Positions 37,761-47,124 of a stretch of 64,000 nucleotides of DNA are shown here, piece by piece (position 1 is the stretch's first letter; the number at the start of each line of letters is the position of its first letter). A program made the position numbers and the translations under genes. Below the pieces are notes generated by a model. That model saw only the letters and a list, made by a program, of their open reading frames with translations, did no database searches and was not told the DNA's origin. The stretch covers positions 79,088 to 143,087 of the forward strand of contig WRLH01000004.1 of assembly GCA_009777715.1 (NCBI GenBank). The letters are read 5' to 3'. This DNA comes from Lachnospiraceae bacterium (GTDB lineage Bacteria > Bacillota > Clostridia > Lachnospirales > Lachnospiraceae).

Positions 37761-38474
37761 ATGTTTCAAATTTTACTTGAAAATATACTGTTAACAGCAA
37801 TTATTATTGCCCTTATTCTGCTTAGCGTAATTTTGCAGGTGCTGATTGGGGTGGTTTATCAAAGGCTGATTAATGAAACCGAGAATCTTTCAACGACGGA
37901 AAATAAGTATTTGAAGCTTTGTAAGCTTAAGTTTCAGAACTGTTACCAGCTTAATGGCAATGTCCCAAATATTTCTGTCTTTGTTGACAGGTTCATTAGC
38001 CGGTTAGGGTTATTCCGCTTATCCCTTAATAGTTTGAGACGTTTATGTTCCCAGATTATGATGCTTTCTGTCTTTGCCGCTGGTGTTGGGATAAGCATGG
38101 GGATTATTTCCGGTGAAACAATGTATCGTCTATTGCCTTATTATATTCTGGCAATCGTTGGTTTGTACATATATTATTCAGTAGCCGCCCTTGTTGACAT
38201 TCCCGGCCGCCGCGAGATACTAAAAATTAATTTGATGGACCATCTGGAAAATCATTTATTGTCAAGGCTTAAGAATAATCTTGCAATTGATGATTCCAGC
38301 CCATTAACCAATTCCATTGCCCGCAATCCCGCTCATAAGCCGCTTGAGGATAGCGGGGATAATTCACATGGTGATGAAAAAATAGTTAAGATTCCGCTTG
38401 ATAATAAAGCAAAAGCCCCGGAGCAATTTTCCGAAGATGAAATTGAAGAGCTTTTAAAAGAGCTTATTGTGTAG
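37761..38474 (+). CDS. Membrane protein of unknown function
   Basis: 237 residues. Hydrophobic helices lie at about 8-32, 95-118 and 123-145; between the first two is a 60-residue polar loop with two cysteines (KLCKLKFQNCYQ). The C-terminal 90 residues are soluble and end in an acidic helix EEIEELLKELIV. No family recognised. A GAAAGGCAAGG site precedes the start. A strong terminator follows at 38575-38601. Confidence 0.65.
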   Translation: MFQILLENILLTAIIIALILLSVILQVLIGVVYQRLINETENLSTTENKYLKLCKLKFQNCYQLNGNVPNISVFVDRFISRLGLFRLSLNSLRRLCSQIMMLSVFAAGVGISMGIISGETMYRLLPYYILAIVGLYIYYSVAALVDIPGRREILKINLMDHLENHLLSRLKNNLAIDDSSPLTNSIARNPAHKPLEDSGDNSHGDEKIVKIPLDNKAKAPEQFSEDEIEELLKELIV

Positions 38475-38482
38475 AAAAAAGC

Positions 38483-38573
38483 TGTCATTGCGGGCCTTAA
38501 CCGCAATCCCTAAAGGATTACTAGATTGCGGCTCGGGGGCCGCAATGACGTAAGCCCAGGCCGCAATGACGAA
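38483..38573. repeat. ATTGCGG/CCGCAAT palindromic repeat, copy B
   Basis: It contains TCATTGCGGGC...CCGCAATCCC (38484-38509), then the 28-base palindrome 38523-38550 (27/28 identical to 6973-7000) and a partial third unit with GGCCGCAATGACGAA (38559-38573). The sub-elements are the same as in copy A but in the opposite order. Confidence 0.85.
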
Positions 38574-38574
38574 T

Positions 38575-38601
38575 ACGGAAGTTTTACTTCCGTTTTTTTT
38601 T
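38575..38601 (+). terminator. Intrinsic terminator after the membrane-protein gene
   Basis: ACGGAAGT (38575-38582) and ACTTCCGT (38586-38593) form a perfect 8-bp stem with a 3-base loop and nine T follow. Confidence 0.92.
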
Positions 38602-38651
38602 ACTTTACAAACAGGGCGTAGATTGGTATATTTATAGTATAAGAAAGGCTT

Positions 38652-39941
38652 ATGAAAATGAAAAAATTGAAAGCAACCATTATTGGTGCAGGCAGTACAT
38701 ATACGCCGGAACTTGTCGAGGGTTTTACCGCAAGGAAAGATGTGCTTCCCTTTACCGAATTTGTTTTGATGGATATAGATGAAAAGCGATTGGAAATCGT
38801 GGGCGGCCTCGCAAAACGCCAAATGGAAGCGGCTGGTTTTGAGGGCAATGTCATCCTGACAATGGATCTTGACCGGGCGATTGAAGGTGCTTCTTTTGTT
38901 TTTGGCCAAGTGCGGGTTGGGCAGATGGCAGCAAGGATCAAAGATGAAAAGATACCGCTTAAATACGGCTGCCTTGGGCAGGAGACCACCGGAGTAGGCG
39001 GATTCATGAAAGCGCTTAGGACAGTCCCGGTGATTATCGATATTGCCGCGCGAATGAAACGCCTTGCCGCTTCCGATGCCTGGCTGATTAATTTTTCTAA
39101 TCCTTCCGGCATTATCGCGCAAGCAATCCTTAACGAAACTAATACAAAGATGGTTGGGCTTTGTAACGGCGCAATAAATATGCTTAAAGAAATCGAAAAT
39201 ACAATCGGGACAAAGGAATTTGATTATGAATATGTAGGGCTTAACCATCTTAGCTTTATCACTTCGGTTATCAAAAGGGGCGAAGCGGAAAACCTTGTTG
39301 CGGCCTTATCAGGAAAAGCCGGGGCAAAGATGAAAAATGTTCCCGAAATAGAATATGACTCTGCACTTTTACGGGCAATTCCTTATATCCCCTCATCGTA
39401 TTTGAGTTATTTTTATACCCGCGAACAGCAAATTACCAAATGCCGCAAAGCCGGGCAGAGCCGCGGTGAGGAATGCCTTGATTTGGAAGCGAAATTAATT
39501 GAGCAGTATAAAGACCCAGATTTAAAGGAAAAGCCAGTTGAACTAGAAAAGCGGGGCGGATCTCTTTACTCAACTGCTGCCGTCTCTGTTGCCGAAGCTA
39601 TCTTTAATGACAAGCAGGAAGTCCATGTTCTTGCCGCAAAAAATAACGGCGCAGTCCCTTTTATGGAAAAAGACGATGTCGTTGAAATTAAGTGCAGGGT
39701 CGGAATGGATGGGGTGACTCCGCTTCCGGTTACGGTTTACAATGATTATGTTGTTGGCTTAATGCAAGCGGTTAAGGCTTATGAGCGGCTGACGGTTAAA
39801 GCGGCGATTAATGGCGACCGTGACGCAGCTTTGGCAGCCTTGATGGTTCACCCGCTTATCGGCGACTATGACAAAGCAGCCCCAATGCTTAATGAAATGC
39901 TAGAGGTTAATCGCGAGTATCTTCCGAGATTTTTTGCATAA
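38652..39941 (+). CDS. GH4 family 6-phospho-beta-glucosidase-like enzyme
   Basis: 429 residues. NAD(H)-binding IIGAGSTYTPELVEG at about 9-23, then VFGQVRVGQM, GQETTGVGGF and SNPSG, and the metal-binding region GLCNGAIN (the usual family form is CNxP/CNVP, so the asparagine-cysteine pair is kept but the next residues differ). GH4 enzymes use NAD, Mn2+ and an oxidation-elimination mechanism, mostly on 6-phosphorylated glycosides. It leads an operon with a sugar kinase-like gene and a GH3 glucosidase; no PTS transporter is in the window. Confidence 0.88.
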   Translation: MKMKKLKATIIGAGSTYTPELVEGFTARKDVLPFTEFVLMDIDEKRLEIVGGLAKRQMEAAGFEGNVILTMDLDRAIEGASFVFGQVRVGQMAARIKDEKIPLKYGCLGQETTGVGGFMKALRTVPVIIDIAARMKRLAASDAWLINFSNPSGIIAQAILNETNTKMVGLCNGAINMLKEIENTIGTKEFDYEYVGLNHLSFITSVIKRGEAENLVAALSGKAGAKMKNVPEIEYDSALLRAIPYIPSSYLSYFYTREQQITKCRKAGQSRGEECLDLEAKLIEQYKDPDLKEKPVELEKRGGSLYSTAAVSVAEAIFNDKQEVHVLAAKNNGAVPFMEKDDVVEIKCRVGMDGVTPLPVTVYNDYVVGLMQAVKAYERLTVKAAINGDRDAALAALMVHPLIGDYDKAAPMLNEMLEVNREYLPRFFA

Positions 39942-39955
39942 TATGAGGTGTAGAG

Positions 39956-40945
39956 GTGGAAAAAAAATATGTTCTTGGCATTGATGGCGGCGGGACAAAA
40001 AGCCATTTAGCGGTTTTTGACCGAGCTGGTCAATTTATTGCTTTGGGAAAACACGGCCCGCTCAATCATGAGGTATTGGAAGGGTCTTTTGCGCAACTGG
40101 AACAAGAGTTATCCGCTTTTATTCTTGAGACGCTTAACGGTGCTGGGATAACGCCTGATGAGATTGCTTTTGCGGTAATGGGCATTGCCGGGGTCGATAC
40201 AAAAAAGCAGCATGGAATCATTAAAGCAATGGTTGAGCGGATTGGATTAGCGGATTTTATTCTATGTAATGACGCTTTTCTTGGCGTTCCGGCTGGGTGT
40301 AAGGATGGGTTTGGAATTTGTGCGATTAACGGAACTGGTGCTTCAATTGCGGCAATTGACCACCAAGGTACGATGGTCCAAGTCGGCGGAATCGGCGACA
40401 TATGTAATGATTGCGGCGGAAGCACATGGTACGGCACGAAATTATTAGGCGCAGTTTATGGAGAGTTGTTTAAGTGCGAGCCAAAAACCGTCATGACGGA
40501 AATGCTTTTTGAACGGTTAGGCGTTAATGGCCCTCTGGATTATGTCGAAAGCATAACAACGCAGATAGAGGAAGAAACAGTTACTTTTAGCGAATTAAAT
40601 ATGATGTTTTTTGACGCAGTTTCTAAAGGTGACCCGATGGCGATTTCATTTTTACAAGAATCAGCAGAGTATTATGCTGGCGGAATTGCCCATCTGGCGA
40701 TGAGCCTTGATTTTCCGGCTGATAAAACCCTTTATCTTACCGTGGCAGGTTCAGTTTTTGTCAAAGAAAAAACGCGGAATTTGCTTGATTTATTGGAAGC
40801 AGAGATAAAGAAAAGGCTTCCTGGGCGGAGCTTTAAATTAAACAAGCTAGAAACCGTCCCGGTTTCCGGGGCGGCATACTGGGCAAGCAAGGAAGCTGGG
40901 TTTTTACTAAGCATAGATGTGATATCGAAGTCATTGGCTAGTTAG
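39956..40945 (+). CDS. BadF/BadG-type sugar kinase (N-acetylglucosamine kinase-like)
   Basis: 329 residues from GTG 39956 with a TGAGGTG site. ASKHA-fold phosphate loops: LGIDGGGTKSHLAVFD (6-21), CAINGTGASIAAID (about 123-136) and a C-terminal VAGSVF adenosine motif. This family includes GlcNAc kinases and glucosamine kinases. Placed between GH4 and GH3 enzymes it probably phosphorylates a released sugar or an intact glucoside. Substrate cannot be read from sequence. Confidence 0.85.
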   Translation: MEKKYVLGIDGGGTKSHLAVFDRAGQFIALGKHGPLNHEVLEGSFAQLEQELSAFILETLNGAGITPDEIAFAVMGIAGVDTKKQHGIIKAMVERIGLADFILCNDAFLGVPAGCKDGFGICAINGTGASIAAIDHQGTMVQVGGIGDICNDCGGSTWYGTKLLGAVYGELFKCEPKTVMTEMLFERLGVNGPLDYVESITTQIEEETVTFSELNMMFFDAVSKGDPMAISFLQESAEYYAGGIAHLAMSLDFPADKTLYLTVAGSVFVKEKTRNLLDLLEAEIKKRLPGRSFKLNKLETVPVSGAAYWASKEAGFLLSIDVISKSLAS

Positions 40946-40962
40946 ATACTGAAAGGGAAAAT

Positions 40963-43884
40963 ATGAGCGATTATCTTAATACCCCATTATGGAATAATCA
41001 ATTATCAATTGATGAAAGGCTTGATTATCTGGTCAAAGAGCTTTCAATTGATGAAAAGCTGGAATGCTTAACGACAGGCTGCCCTGACGTCCCTCGTCTG
41101 GGAATCAAGGAATATCGGCTTGGCGGCGAGGCTTCCCACGGCGTTGAAGCAAGGAACGACCAAGCGTTTAACCGGGGCGAGCCGTACCCGACGACATCTT
41201 TTACCCAGCCTGTTGGAATGAGCGGAAGCTTTGACAAGGATTTGATTACGGAGTGCGGCCGCATCATCGGTGATGAGGCCAGGGCTTTGCAGACGAAAAT
41301 CAAAAACCGGGGGCTGTCACGCTGGGCCCCGACCGTTGACATGGCAAGGGATCCGCGCTGGGGCAGGACCGAAGAAGCTTATGGTGAAGACCCTTACCTT
41401 GCTGGCGAGATGGCGTCAGGCTTGATTAAAGGCATGAAAGGTGATGATTCATTTTACATCAAATGCGCCGCGACGCTTAAGCATTTTTACGCCAATAATG
41501 TCGAATCAAACCGCAGTACAGGTTCTTCTTCGATTGATAACCGCAATAAACATGAGTATTATTTTGAACCTTTCCGTAAGGCTGTTGTTGAGGGCGGTGC
41601 TGAGGGCATTATGGCAGCCTACAATGAAATCAATGGTGTTCCGGCGATTTTGAACGATGAAATCCAGAAAATAGCCAAAGATGAGTGGGGGCTTTCCGGC
41701 CATGTTGTCAGTGACGCTGCTGATTTGGAGCAGACGGTGACCGCGCATAAGTTTTTTGAGACTCATGAGGAATCAATTGCCGCCGCGTTAAAAGCCGGGG
41801 TGGATAGTTTTCCGGATAACAAACGCGAGATGGTTATTTCGGCTGGCCGCAACGCCTTAGATAAAGGTTTGATAACCGAAGCGGATCTTGACAGATCAAT
41901 CCGCAATACTTTCCGGACCCGAATCCGGCTGGGCCTTTTTGACAATGATTGCCCTTATTTAGACATTAGCGAGGATTTGCGAAATTGCAAGGAACATCAA
42001 GAAATTGCCTTAAAAATGGCAAAAGCGTCAATTGTGCTGCTCAAAAATGAAGATAATATGCTGCCGCTAAAAAATAACCTGACGGAGGGAATGGTGCCGC
42101 CAAAAATCGCCGTGATTGGGCCGCTTGCTGATGTTTGGAACAAAGACTGGTATTGCCCATTGCCCCCATATACTGTCAGTCCGTTAGAGGGAATCCGCGC
42201 AGAGTACCAGGATTCAGAGATTACCTATTCTAGCGGGCTAAATGAGGTCAAAATTATTTGCGGCGGACGTTTTATCGGCCTTGATGAAAATGCCCGCTTA
42301 TATATGACATCGTCTGAAAATGCCGAAAATTTTACTGTTAATGACTGGGGTTCTGGCAGCGTGACCTTTAAGGCCAAAAGCAATGGGCTTTATGTGACTA
42401 TTGATGATGAAACCGGGGTCATCAGCGCGACAAAAGAGACGGTCTTTGATTGGTTCGTCAGGGAAGTATGGCAGATTGAGGATATCATTGAAACGAATAC
42501 ATCACGTAAGCTTTCCCTTAGCTCCGGCATGGTAAACTTCCATTTCAAAAGCTGGAATGGCAAGCCGGTGGTTATCGGTGAAGACAATTATCTAATGGTT
42601 GGGGACAAAGATGATGAATCTGCCCGCAATTTGGTCTTTTCCAAGATTACGGTGTTAGATGGAATTAAGGAAGCCGTTAATGTTGCTTATGACGCGGATT
42701 ATGTGTTTGCTTTTGTTGGCACGAATCCGGTTATCAATAGCAAAGAAACGATTGACCGCACGACTCTTAGCCTTGCTCCCCATCAGCAATTACTTGCGGA
42801 AAGATTGGCCATGGCGAACCCGAACACGGTTTTAACCATTATTAGCAATTATCCGCATACGCTAGGCAAGCTAAGCGATATGGTGACAACGATTTTGTAT
42901 TCCGCCACAGGAAGCCAGGATTTGGGGACGGCGATTGCCCAGACGATTTCCGGCCGTTCAAATCCGGCGGGCCGCCTTTCAATGACGTGGTTTAAGCAAG
43001 ATTCCGATTTGCCGGATATTTTTGATTACGATATCATTAAAGGCAACCGGACTTACCAATATTTTGACAAAGAAGTTTTATATCCCTTTGGCCATGGCCT
43101 TTCGTACAGCCGTTTTACCTATACCAATTTTACCGCGGTCCTAAACGAAAAAGAACAGGCAGTTGATATCAGCATGACGGTCAGGAATAGCGGCTTTTCC
43201 CAAGCCGATGAGGTTATCCAGATTTATGTAAGGAAAGAAAATTCACGCGCTAAGCAGCCGCTAAAGCAATTAAAAGCCTTTAAAAGGGAAAATCAATTTT
43301 CCCCGGGTGAAAGAAGAGAATTAAATTTCCGGATACCCTTAGCGGATTTGCGCTATTTTGATGTTGTTTCCGAGAAAATGGTCTTAGAAGCCGGGGATTA
43401 TATTTTTAAAGCCGGGGCATCTTCTTTGGATATCCGGAGCGAGATGTCAGTCCGGATTCCCGGTGAAGTCATTAAAACGCGCTGCCCTGATAGTTATACG
43501 AAAGCGCTCAATTATGACGATTACCGCAATGTCGAGCTTTACCGCGGCCCGCAAAACGAAGATGGCGGCTACAAAACTTGTGTTGCCCCCAAGGCAGCCC
43601 CCCATGCAGCTGGGCGTTATTCATCGTGTAAGATTATTTACAATGATTTTCTTTTTACCGAAGTGCCGCGTTTTATCAAGGCCGATGTTTTGCCGCAAGA
43701 GGTATGTAAGTTAGTCATTTATAATAATATGACAATGATTGCAACGGAGGATTTTTCCGCTGAAAGTGAGTTTATCACCAAAGAAGCAGCAATTAACCCC
43801 GATAAGATTATCCTTAATGAAAAGGTGTCAGTCCAAATACAGATTTATGGAAATATGAAAATTTTGGGCTTCAAATTCGAGTAA
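40963..43884 (+). CDS. GH3 family beta-glucosidase with inserted and C-terminal domains
   Basis: 973 residues, longer than the usual 750-850. The (beta/alpha)8 domain has RWAPTVDMARDPRWGR (120-135), KHFYANN and catalytic nucleophile D251 in VVSDAADLEQ. Residues about 350-640 are the second sandwich domain with an inserted beta-rich block (roughly 420-560, PA14- or ricin-like in look). A fibronectin III-like domain (about 725-840) and a 120-residue tail of unknown type follow. There is no signal peptide, so it acts in the cytoplasm on imported glucosides. A GAAAGGG-type ribosome site lies upstream. Confidence 0.92.
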   Translation: MSDYLNTPLWNNQLSIDERLDYLVKELSIDEKLECLTTGCPDVPRLGIKEYRLGGEASHGVEARNDQAFNRGEPYPTTSFTQPVGMSGSFDKDLITECGRIIGDEARALQTKIKNRGLSRWAPTVDMARDPRWGRTEEAYGEDPYLAGEMASGLIKGMKGDDSFYIKCAATLKHFYANNVESNRSTGSSSIDNRNKHEYYFEPFRKAVVEGGAEGIMAAYNEINGVPAILNDEIQKIAKDEWGLSGHVVSDAADLEQTVTAHKFFETHEESIAAALKAGVDSFPDNKREMVISAGRNALDKGLITEADLDRSIRNTFRTRIRLGLFDNDCPYLDISEDLRNCKEHQEIALKMAKASIVLLKNEDNMLPLKNNLTEGMVPPKIAVIGPLADVWNKDWYCPLPPYTVSPLEGIRAEYQDSEITYSSGLNEVKIICGGRFIGLDENARLYMTSSENAENFTVNDWGSGSVTFKAKSNGLYVTIDDETGVISATKETVFDWFVREVWQIEDIIETNTSRKLSLSSGMVNFHFKSWNGKPVVIGEDNYLMVGDKDDESARNLVFSKITVLDGIKEAVNVAYDADYVFAFVGTNPVINSKETIDRTTLSLAPHQQLLAERLAMANPNTVLTIISNYPHTLGKLSDMVTTILYSATGSQDLGTAIAQTISGRSNPAGRLSMTWFKQDSDLPDIFDYDIIKGNRTYQYFDKEVLYPFGHGLSYSRFTYTNFTAVLNEKEQAVDISMTVRNSGFSQADEVIQIYVRKENSRAKQPLKQLKAFKRENQFSPGERRELNFRIPLADLRYFDVVSEKMVLEAGDYIFKAGASSLDIRSEMSVRIPGEVIKTRCPDSYTKALNYDDYRNVELYRGPQNEDGGYKTCVAPKAAPHAAGRYSSCKIIYNDFLFTEVPRFIKADVLPQEVCKLVIYNNMTMIATEDFSAESEFITKEAAINPDKIILNEKVSVQIQIYGNMKILGFKFE

Positions 43885-43888
43885 TGGC

Positions 43889-44854
43889 ATGAACTATATT
43901 ATTTTTGATTTGGAATGGAATCAGAGCAACTACGATGATTTGGCATCGACCGCCAAGGAAATTCCGTTTGAAATTATCGACATAGGTGCGATAAAACTAA
44001 ATCAGGACCGTTATATGCTTGACGAGTTTAATCAATTGATAAAACCGCAGGTTTATGACAAAATGCACTATATTACCAGCAAGCTTATTCATCTTCATAT
44101 GCGCGATTTGAGGAACGGCAATCCTTTCCCGCAGGTAATGAAAGAGTTTTTGGAGTGGTGCGGCGAAAACTATATATTTTGTACTTGGGGCACGGCCGAT
44201 TTGGTTGAATTGCAACGTAATATGCGGTATTATTTTATGAAGCCGCTTTGTGACGGGCCGATCCGTTATTTTGATGTACAGAAGCTTTTTAGCATTGCTT
44301 ATGAAGATTCCAAAAGCCGCCGTTCTTTAGAATCCGCGATTGATTTCTTAATGCTCCCCAAAGATATCCCTTTCCACCGTGCTTTTAGTGACGCTTATTA
44401 TACGGCGAAAATCCTAAGCGTTCTGCCGGAAGGGGTTTTTGATAATCATTCTTATGATACTTTTATCTTGCCCCAGAAAAGAAGCGAAGAAATTCATGTC
44501 AATTTTGATAATTACCATAAATATATTTCGGTTGAATTTGATGACCGCCCTTCTGCCTTAAATGACCGCGAGGTTATGAGCACCCGCTGTTATTTGTGTA
44601 AAGGCGAGCATAATTTGAAGCGGAAAATAAAATGGTTTACCAGTAACTCAAGGCATTATTATTCTGTTTCTTTTTGCCCTGCCCATGGTTATATGAAAGC
44701 GAAAATCAGGCTTAAGAAAACCGAGAACCACGGTGTCTATGTCGTAAAAACTTCGAAATTCATTGATAAGGAAGCTTATATCGAAATACGCGCAAAGTGG
44801 GCTGAATTAAAAGAAAAGGCTCATGAAAATCTTAAAAAGCGGTACTATAGATAA
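43889..44854 (+). CDS. DEDDh-type 3'-5' exonuclease with cysteine-containing tail
   Basis: 321 residues. ExoI is IIFDLEWNQ (D8/E10), ExoII around CTWGTADLVEL, and ExoIII HRAFSDAYYTAKIL, as in RNase T/PolC-epsilon-like exonucleases. After about residue 215 a tail contains CYLCKGEHN and later FCPAHG, a CxxC...CxxH arrangement that could bind zinc. It starts 4 bases after the GH3 gene. The last 10 bases overlap the convergent carboxypeptidase gene. Substrate (RNA or DNA) is uncertain. Confidence 0.82.
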   Translation: MNYIIFDLEWNQSNYDDLASTAKEIPFEIIDIGAIKLNQDRYMLDEFNQLIKPQVYDKMHYITSKLIHLHMRDLRNGNPFPQVMKEFLEWCGENYIFCTWGTADLVELQRNMRYYFMKPLCDGPIRYFDVQKLFSIAYEDSKSRRSLESAIDFLMLPKDIPFHRAFSDAYYTAKILSVLPEGVFDNHSYDTFILPQKRSEEIHVNFDNYHKYISVEFDDRPSALNDREVMSTRCYLCKGEHNLKRKIKWFTSNSRHYYSVSFCPAHGYMKAKIRLKKTENHGVYVVKTSKFIDKEAYIEIRAKWAELKEKAHENLKKRYYR

Positions 44855-46305
44855 TAGCCCTTGAACCGATCGCGGCGATGCCTAAGCCCTGGTTTTTTGC
44901 GGCGGCGTTTCCGGCGGCGGTTGAAGTGATAGCTTTTTAGGGCGGCCCGGATAATAAAGAATAAAATTGCCAAAGCCGCAAGGGTAATGACAATAAAAAT
45001 TACTTGCCTGACATTAATAAAGACGACATTTTCTTCTAAAGCTTTTGCAGGTTCAGGAATTTCCATCGGCATTTGGGAATCAAAATCATAGGTTGACCTG
45101 TTTTCGGAAGCAAAATCAACCGTTGCCGTGCCTAAGTAAGCGTTATTATATGTATAGATAATTTCCGCGACTGCCGAAGTTTTGCTGGTATAATATGTGA
45201 TATCAGCAGCGAGGCTGCGAAAGTCAGTTGTTTTGGGCATGACAAGATAATCAGCCGGGTTAAGTGAAAGCAAAGGGCTTGAATCGCCGAAAATATCATT
45301 CCCGGTCTGGAAAAAATTGGCATTTTGAATCGTATAACGGCTTTCATTGGCCGCAACATTAACAATTTGGAAATTCGAAAAACCATAATCAAATAATTTC
45401 ACCGTATCAAAAAATTGCTCCGGCGATTCTTGCTTCAAAATAACACAAATCAAACGCATTCCGTCTTTTTCCGCCGCCGTGATCAAAGTCTGGCGCGAAC
45501 GGCTGACAAAGCCGGTTTTGCCGCCGATGATATTATAATCGACCGCAATTTCGCCGTTAATCAAGCGGTGCCTATTGCGCAGATATATCTCTTCCGGCTG
45601 GTTTTCCGAGGGCGGGATATAGTATCTTACGGTATTGCCGATTCTGGCCAGCATTTCATGCCGGAAATAAGCGGCGGCGATTAAGGCTAAGTCATAAGCG
45701 GTTGTATAATGCTCTTCTTCAAACAAGCCGTGTGAATTGAGGAAATTGGTATTCTGGGCGCCAAGCTCTGCGGCTTTTTTGGTCATCATTTCGGCGAAAG
45801 TCTCCAAATCACCGCCAACAAATTCGGCGATTCCGTTCGTTACGTCATTGGCGGAATGGACCATTGCGGCATATAAGGCTTGCTCGAAAGTCAGCGATTG
45901 CCCGGCTTTAATGCCGATTTTGGAGCTGTCCCAGCTAATTGAATTAACAGCAGTAGCAGAAAAAGGAATAATGTCATTAAGGTTTGCGTGATTGGCGGCA
46001 AGCAGGCAGGTCATCATTTTCGTTGTTGAAGCGGGAAACTGCCGCTCGTGGATATTTTTGGCATATAAAATAACCCCGGTATTTGCTTCCATCAGAATCG
46101 CCGAAGCCGCCCCGATTGCCGGGCCGGCCGGCCAGTTTTCAATCAGGTTGCTCTCAATTGGCAAAAGCTTCCTTGCTTCGGCAGCTTCTTGGTGCTGTTC
46201 TAGCGTCGTGGCATTAAGGTGAAGGTGCGGAATTAAAATAATTAAGCATATATTGATAATCATAAAAACCCTAAGGGGCAGTAAACTGATAGGTTTTGTC
46301 GGCAT
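44845..46305 (-). CDS. D-alanyl-D-alanine carboxypeptidase (S11, DacF-like)
   Basis: 486 residues. N-terminal signal sequence or anchor (about 8-31). Penicillin-binding motifs: S93-T-T-K96, S151-A-N153 and K263-T-G in GGKTGFVS. A C-terminal membrane helix (about 435-460) and a very basic tail FNRRRKRRRKKPGLRHRR anchor it. It trims the terminal D-Ala of peptidoglycan pentapeptides outside the membrane. It diverges from trmB across 91 bases. Confidence 0.93.
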   Translation of the reverse strand: MPTKPISLLPLRVFMIINICLIILIPHLHLNATTLEQHQEAAEARKLLPIESNLIENWPAGPAIGAASAILMEANTGVILYAKNIHERQFPASTTKMMTCLLAANHANLNDIIPFSATAVNSISWDSSKIGIKAGQSLTFEQALYAAMVHSANDVTNGIAEFVGGDLETFAEMMTKKAAELGAQNTNFLNSHGLFEEEHYTTAYDLALIAAAYFRHEMLARIGNTVRYYIPPSENQPEEIYLRNRHRLINGEIAVDYNIIGGKTGFVSRSRQTLITAAEKDGMRLICVILKQESPEQFFDTVKLFDYGFSNFQIVNVAANESRYTIQNANFFQTGNDIFGDSSPLLSLNPADYLVMPKTTDFRSLAADITYYTSKTSAVAEIIYTYNNAYLGTATVDFASENRSTYDFDSQMPMEIPEPAKALEENVVFINVRQVIFIVITLAALAILFFIIRAALKSYHFNRRRKRRRKKPGLRHRRDRFKGYYL

Positions 46306-46361
46306 TTTGGCACTCCTTACGGTTACATTATATATTAAAATGCTTTATGAAGCAAATCTCA

Positions 46362-46396
46362 TTTACATTTACTATATGCTGTGATATATTTTCTAT
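46362..46396 (+). promoter_or_regulatory. trmB promoter set for a leaderless transcript
   Basis: TTTACA (46362-46367), a 17-base spacer, TATATT (46385-46390), six bases and then the trmB ATG at 46397. Transcription would begin at the start codon. No Shine-Dalgarno is present. Confidence 0.6.
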
Positions 46397-47092
46397 ATGC
46401 GCTTAAGAAATGTAACAGGTTCAGAAGAATTAATTAAGGAATGCCGTTATGTAATTCCTGAACCCGTGCTTTACCAAGGAAAATGGAATAGATATTTCCA
46501 AAATGCCAAAATCCGTATGGAAATCCATAATATGGATAATAATATCCATAATACGGATAATAAAATCCATATTGAAATAGGCATGGGCAAGGGCCAGTTC
46601 ATTACTGGGTTGGCAAGCCGTTATCCCGATATCAATTATATTGGGATTGAAATGTATTCAAGCGTTCTCTACCGGGCAGTAAAAAAATTAGAACGGGCTG
46701 CCCTGGAGCTTAATAATCTGGCATTATTGCGGCTGGATGCCCGTGATTTGACGGCGGTTTTTTCAAAGGGCGAAGTGAGCCGGATATATTTGAATTTTTC
46801 TGACCCATGGCCAAAAGACCGCCATGCAAAACGGCGGATTACCTCACGGGAATTTCTTGCGCTTTATGATGAAGTTTTGGCGGTTGATGGAGCGGTAGAA
46901 TTTAAGACCGACAATAAAGACCTGTTTCAATTTTCCTTAAAAGAGCAGGAGGCAGCAGGCTGGAGGCTTGACAAAGTTTCTTATGATTTGCATAATGATG
47001 AGGAAATGATAAAGGGCAATGTTTTGACAGAATACGAAGAAAAGTTTTCCGCGCTGGGAAAGCCGATTTTTAAGTATGTAATTTCGCGGTGA
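46397..47092 (+). CDS. trmB: tRNA (guanine46-N7)-methyltransferase
   Basis: 231 residues beginning MRLRNVTG, the typical TrmB start, so ATG 46397 is right even without a ribosome site. SAM-binding EIGMGKGQFI, GIEMYSSV, and the signature FSDPWPKDRHAKRR. A small Asn/Asp/Ile-rich insertion (NMDNNIHNTDNKIHIE) sits before motif I and looks like local triplet-repeat expansion. It methylates G46 in the tRNA variable loop. Confidence 0.95.
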   Translation: MRLRNVTGSEELIKECRYVIPEPVLYQGKWNRYFQNAKIRMEIHNMDNNIHNTDNKIHIEIGMGKGQFITGLASRYPDINYIGIEMYSSVLYRAVKKLERAALELNNLALLRLDARDLTAVFSKGEVSRIYLNFSDPWPKDRHAKRRITSREFLALYDEVLAVDGAVEFKTDNKDLFQFSLKEQEAAGWRLDKVSYDLHNDEEMIKGNVLTEYEEKFSALGKPIFKYVISR

Positions 47093-47124
47093 ACGGCACA
47101 TTAACTTAAAAGAAAGGTACAAGC

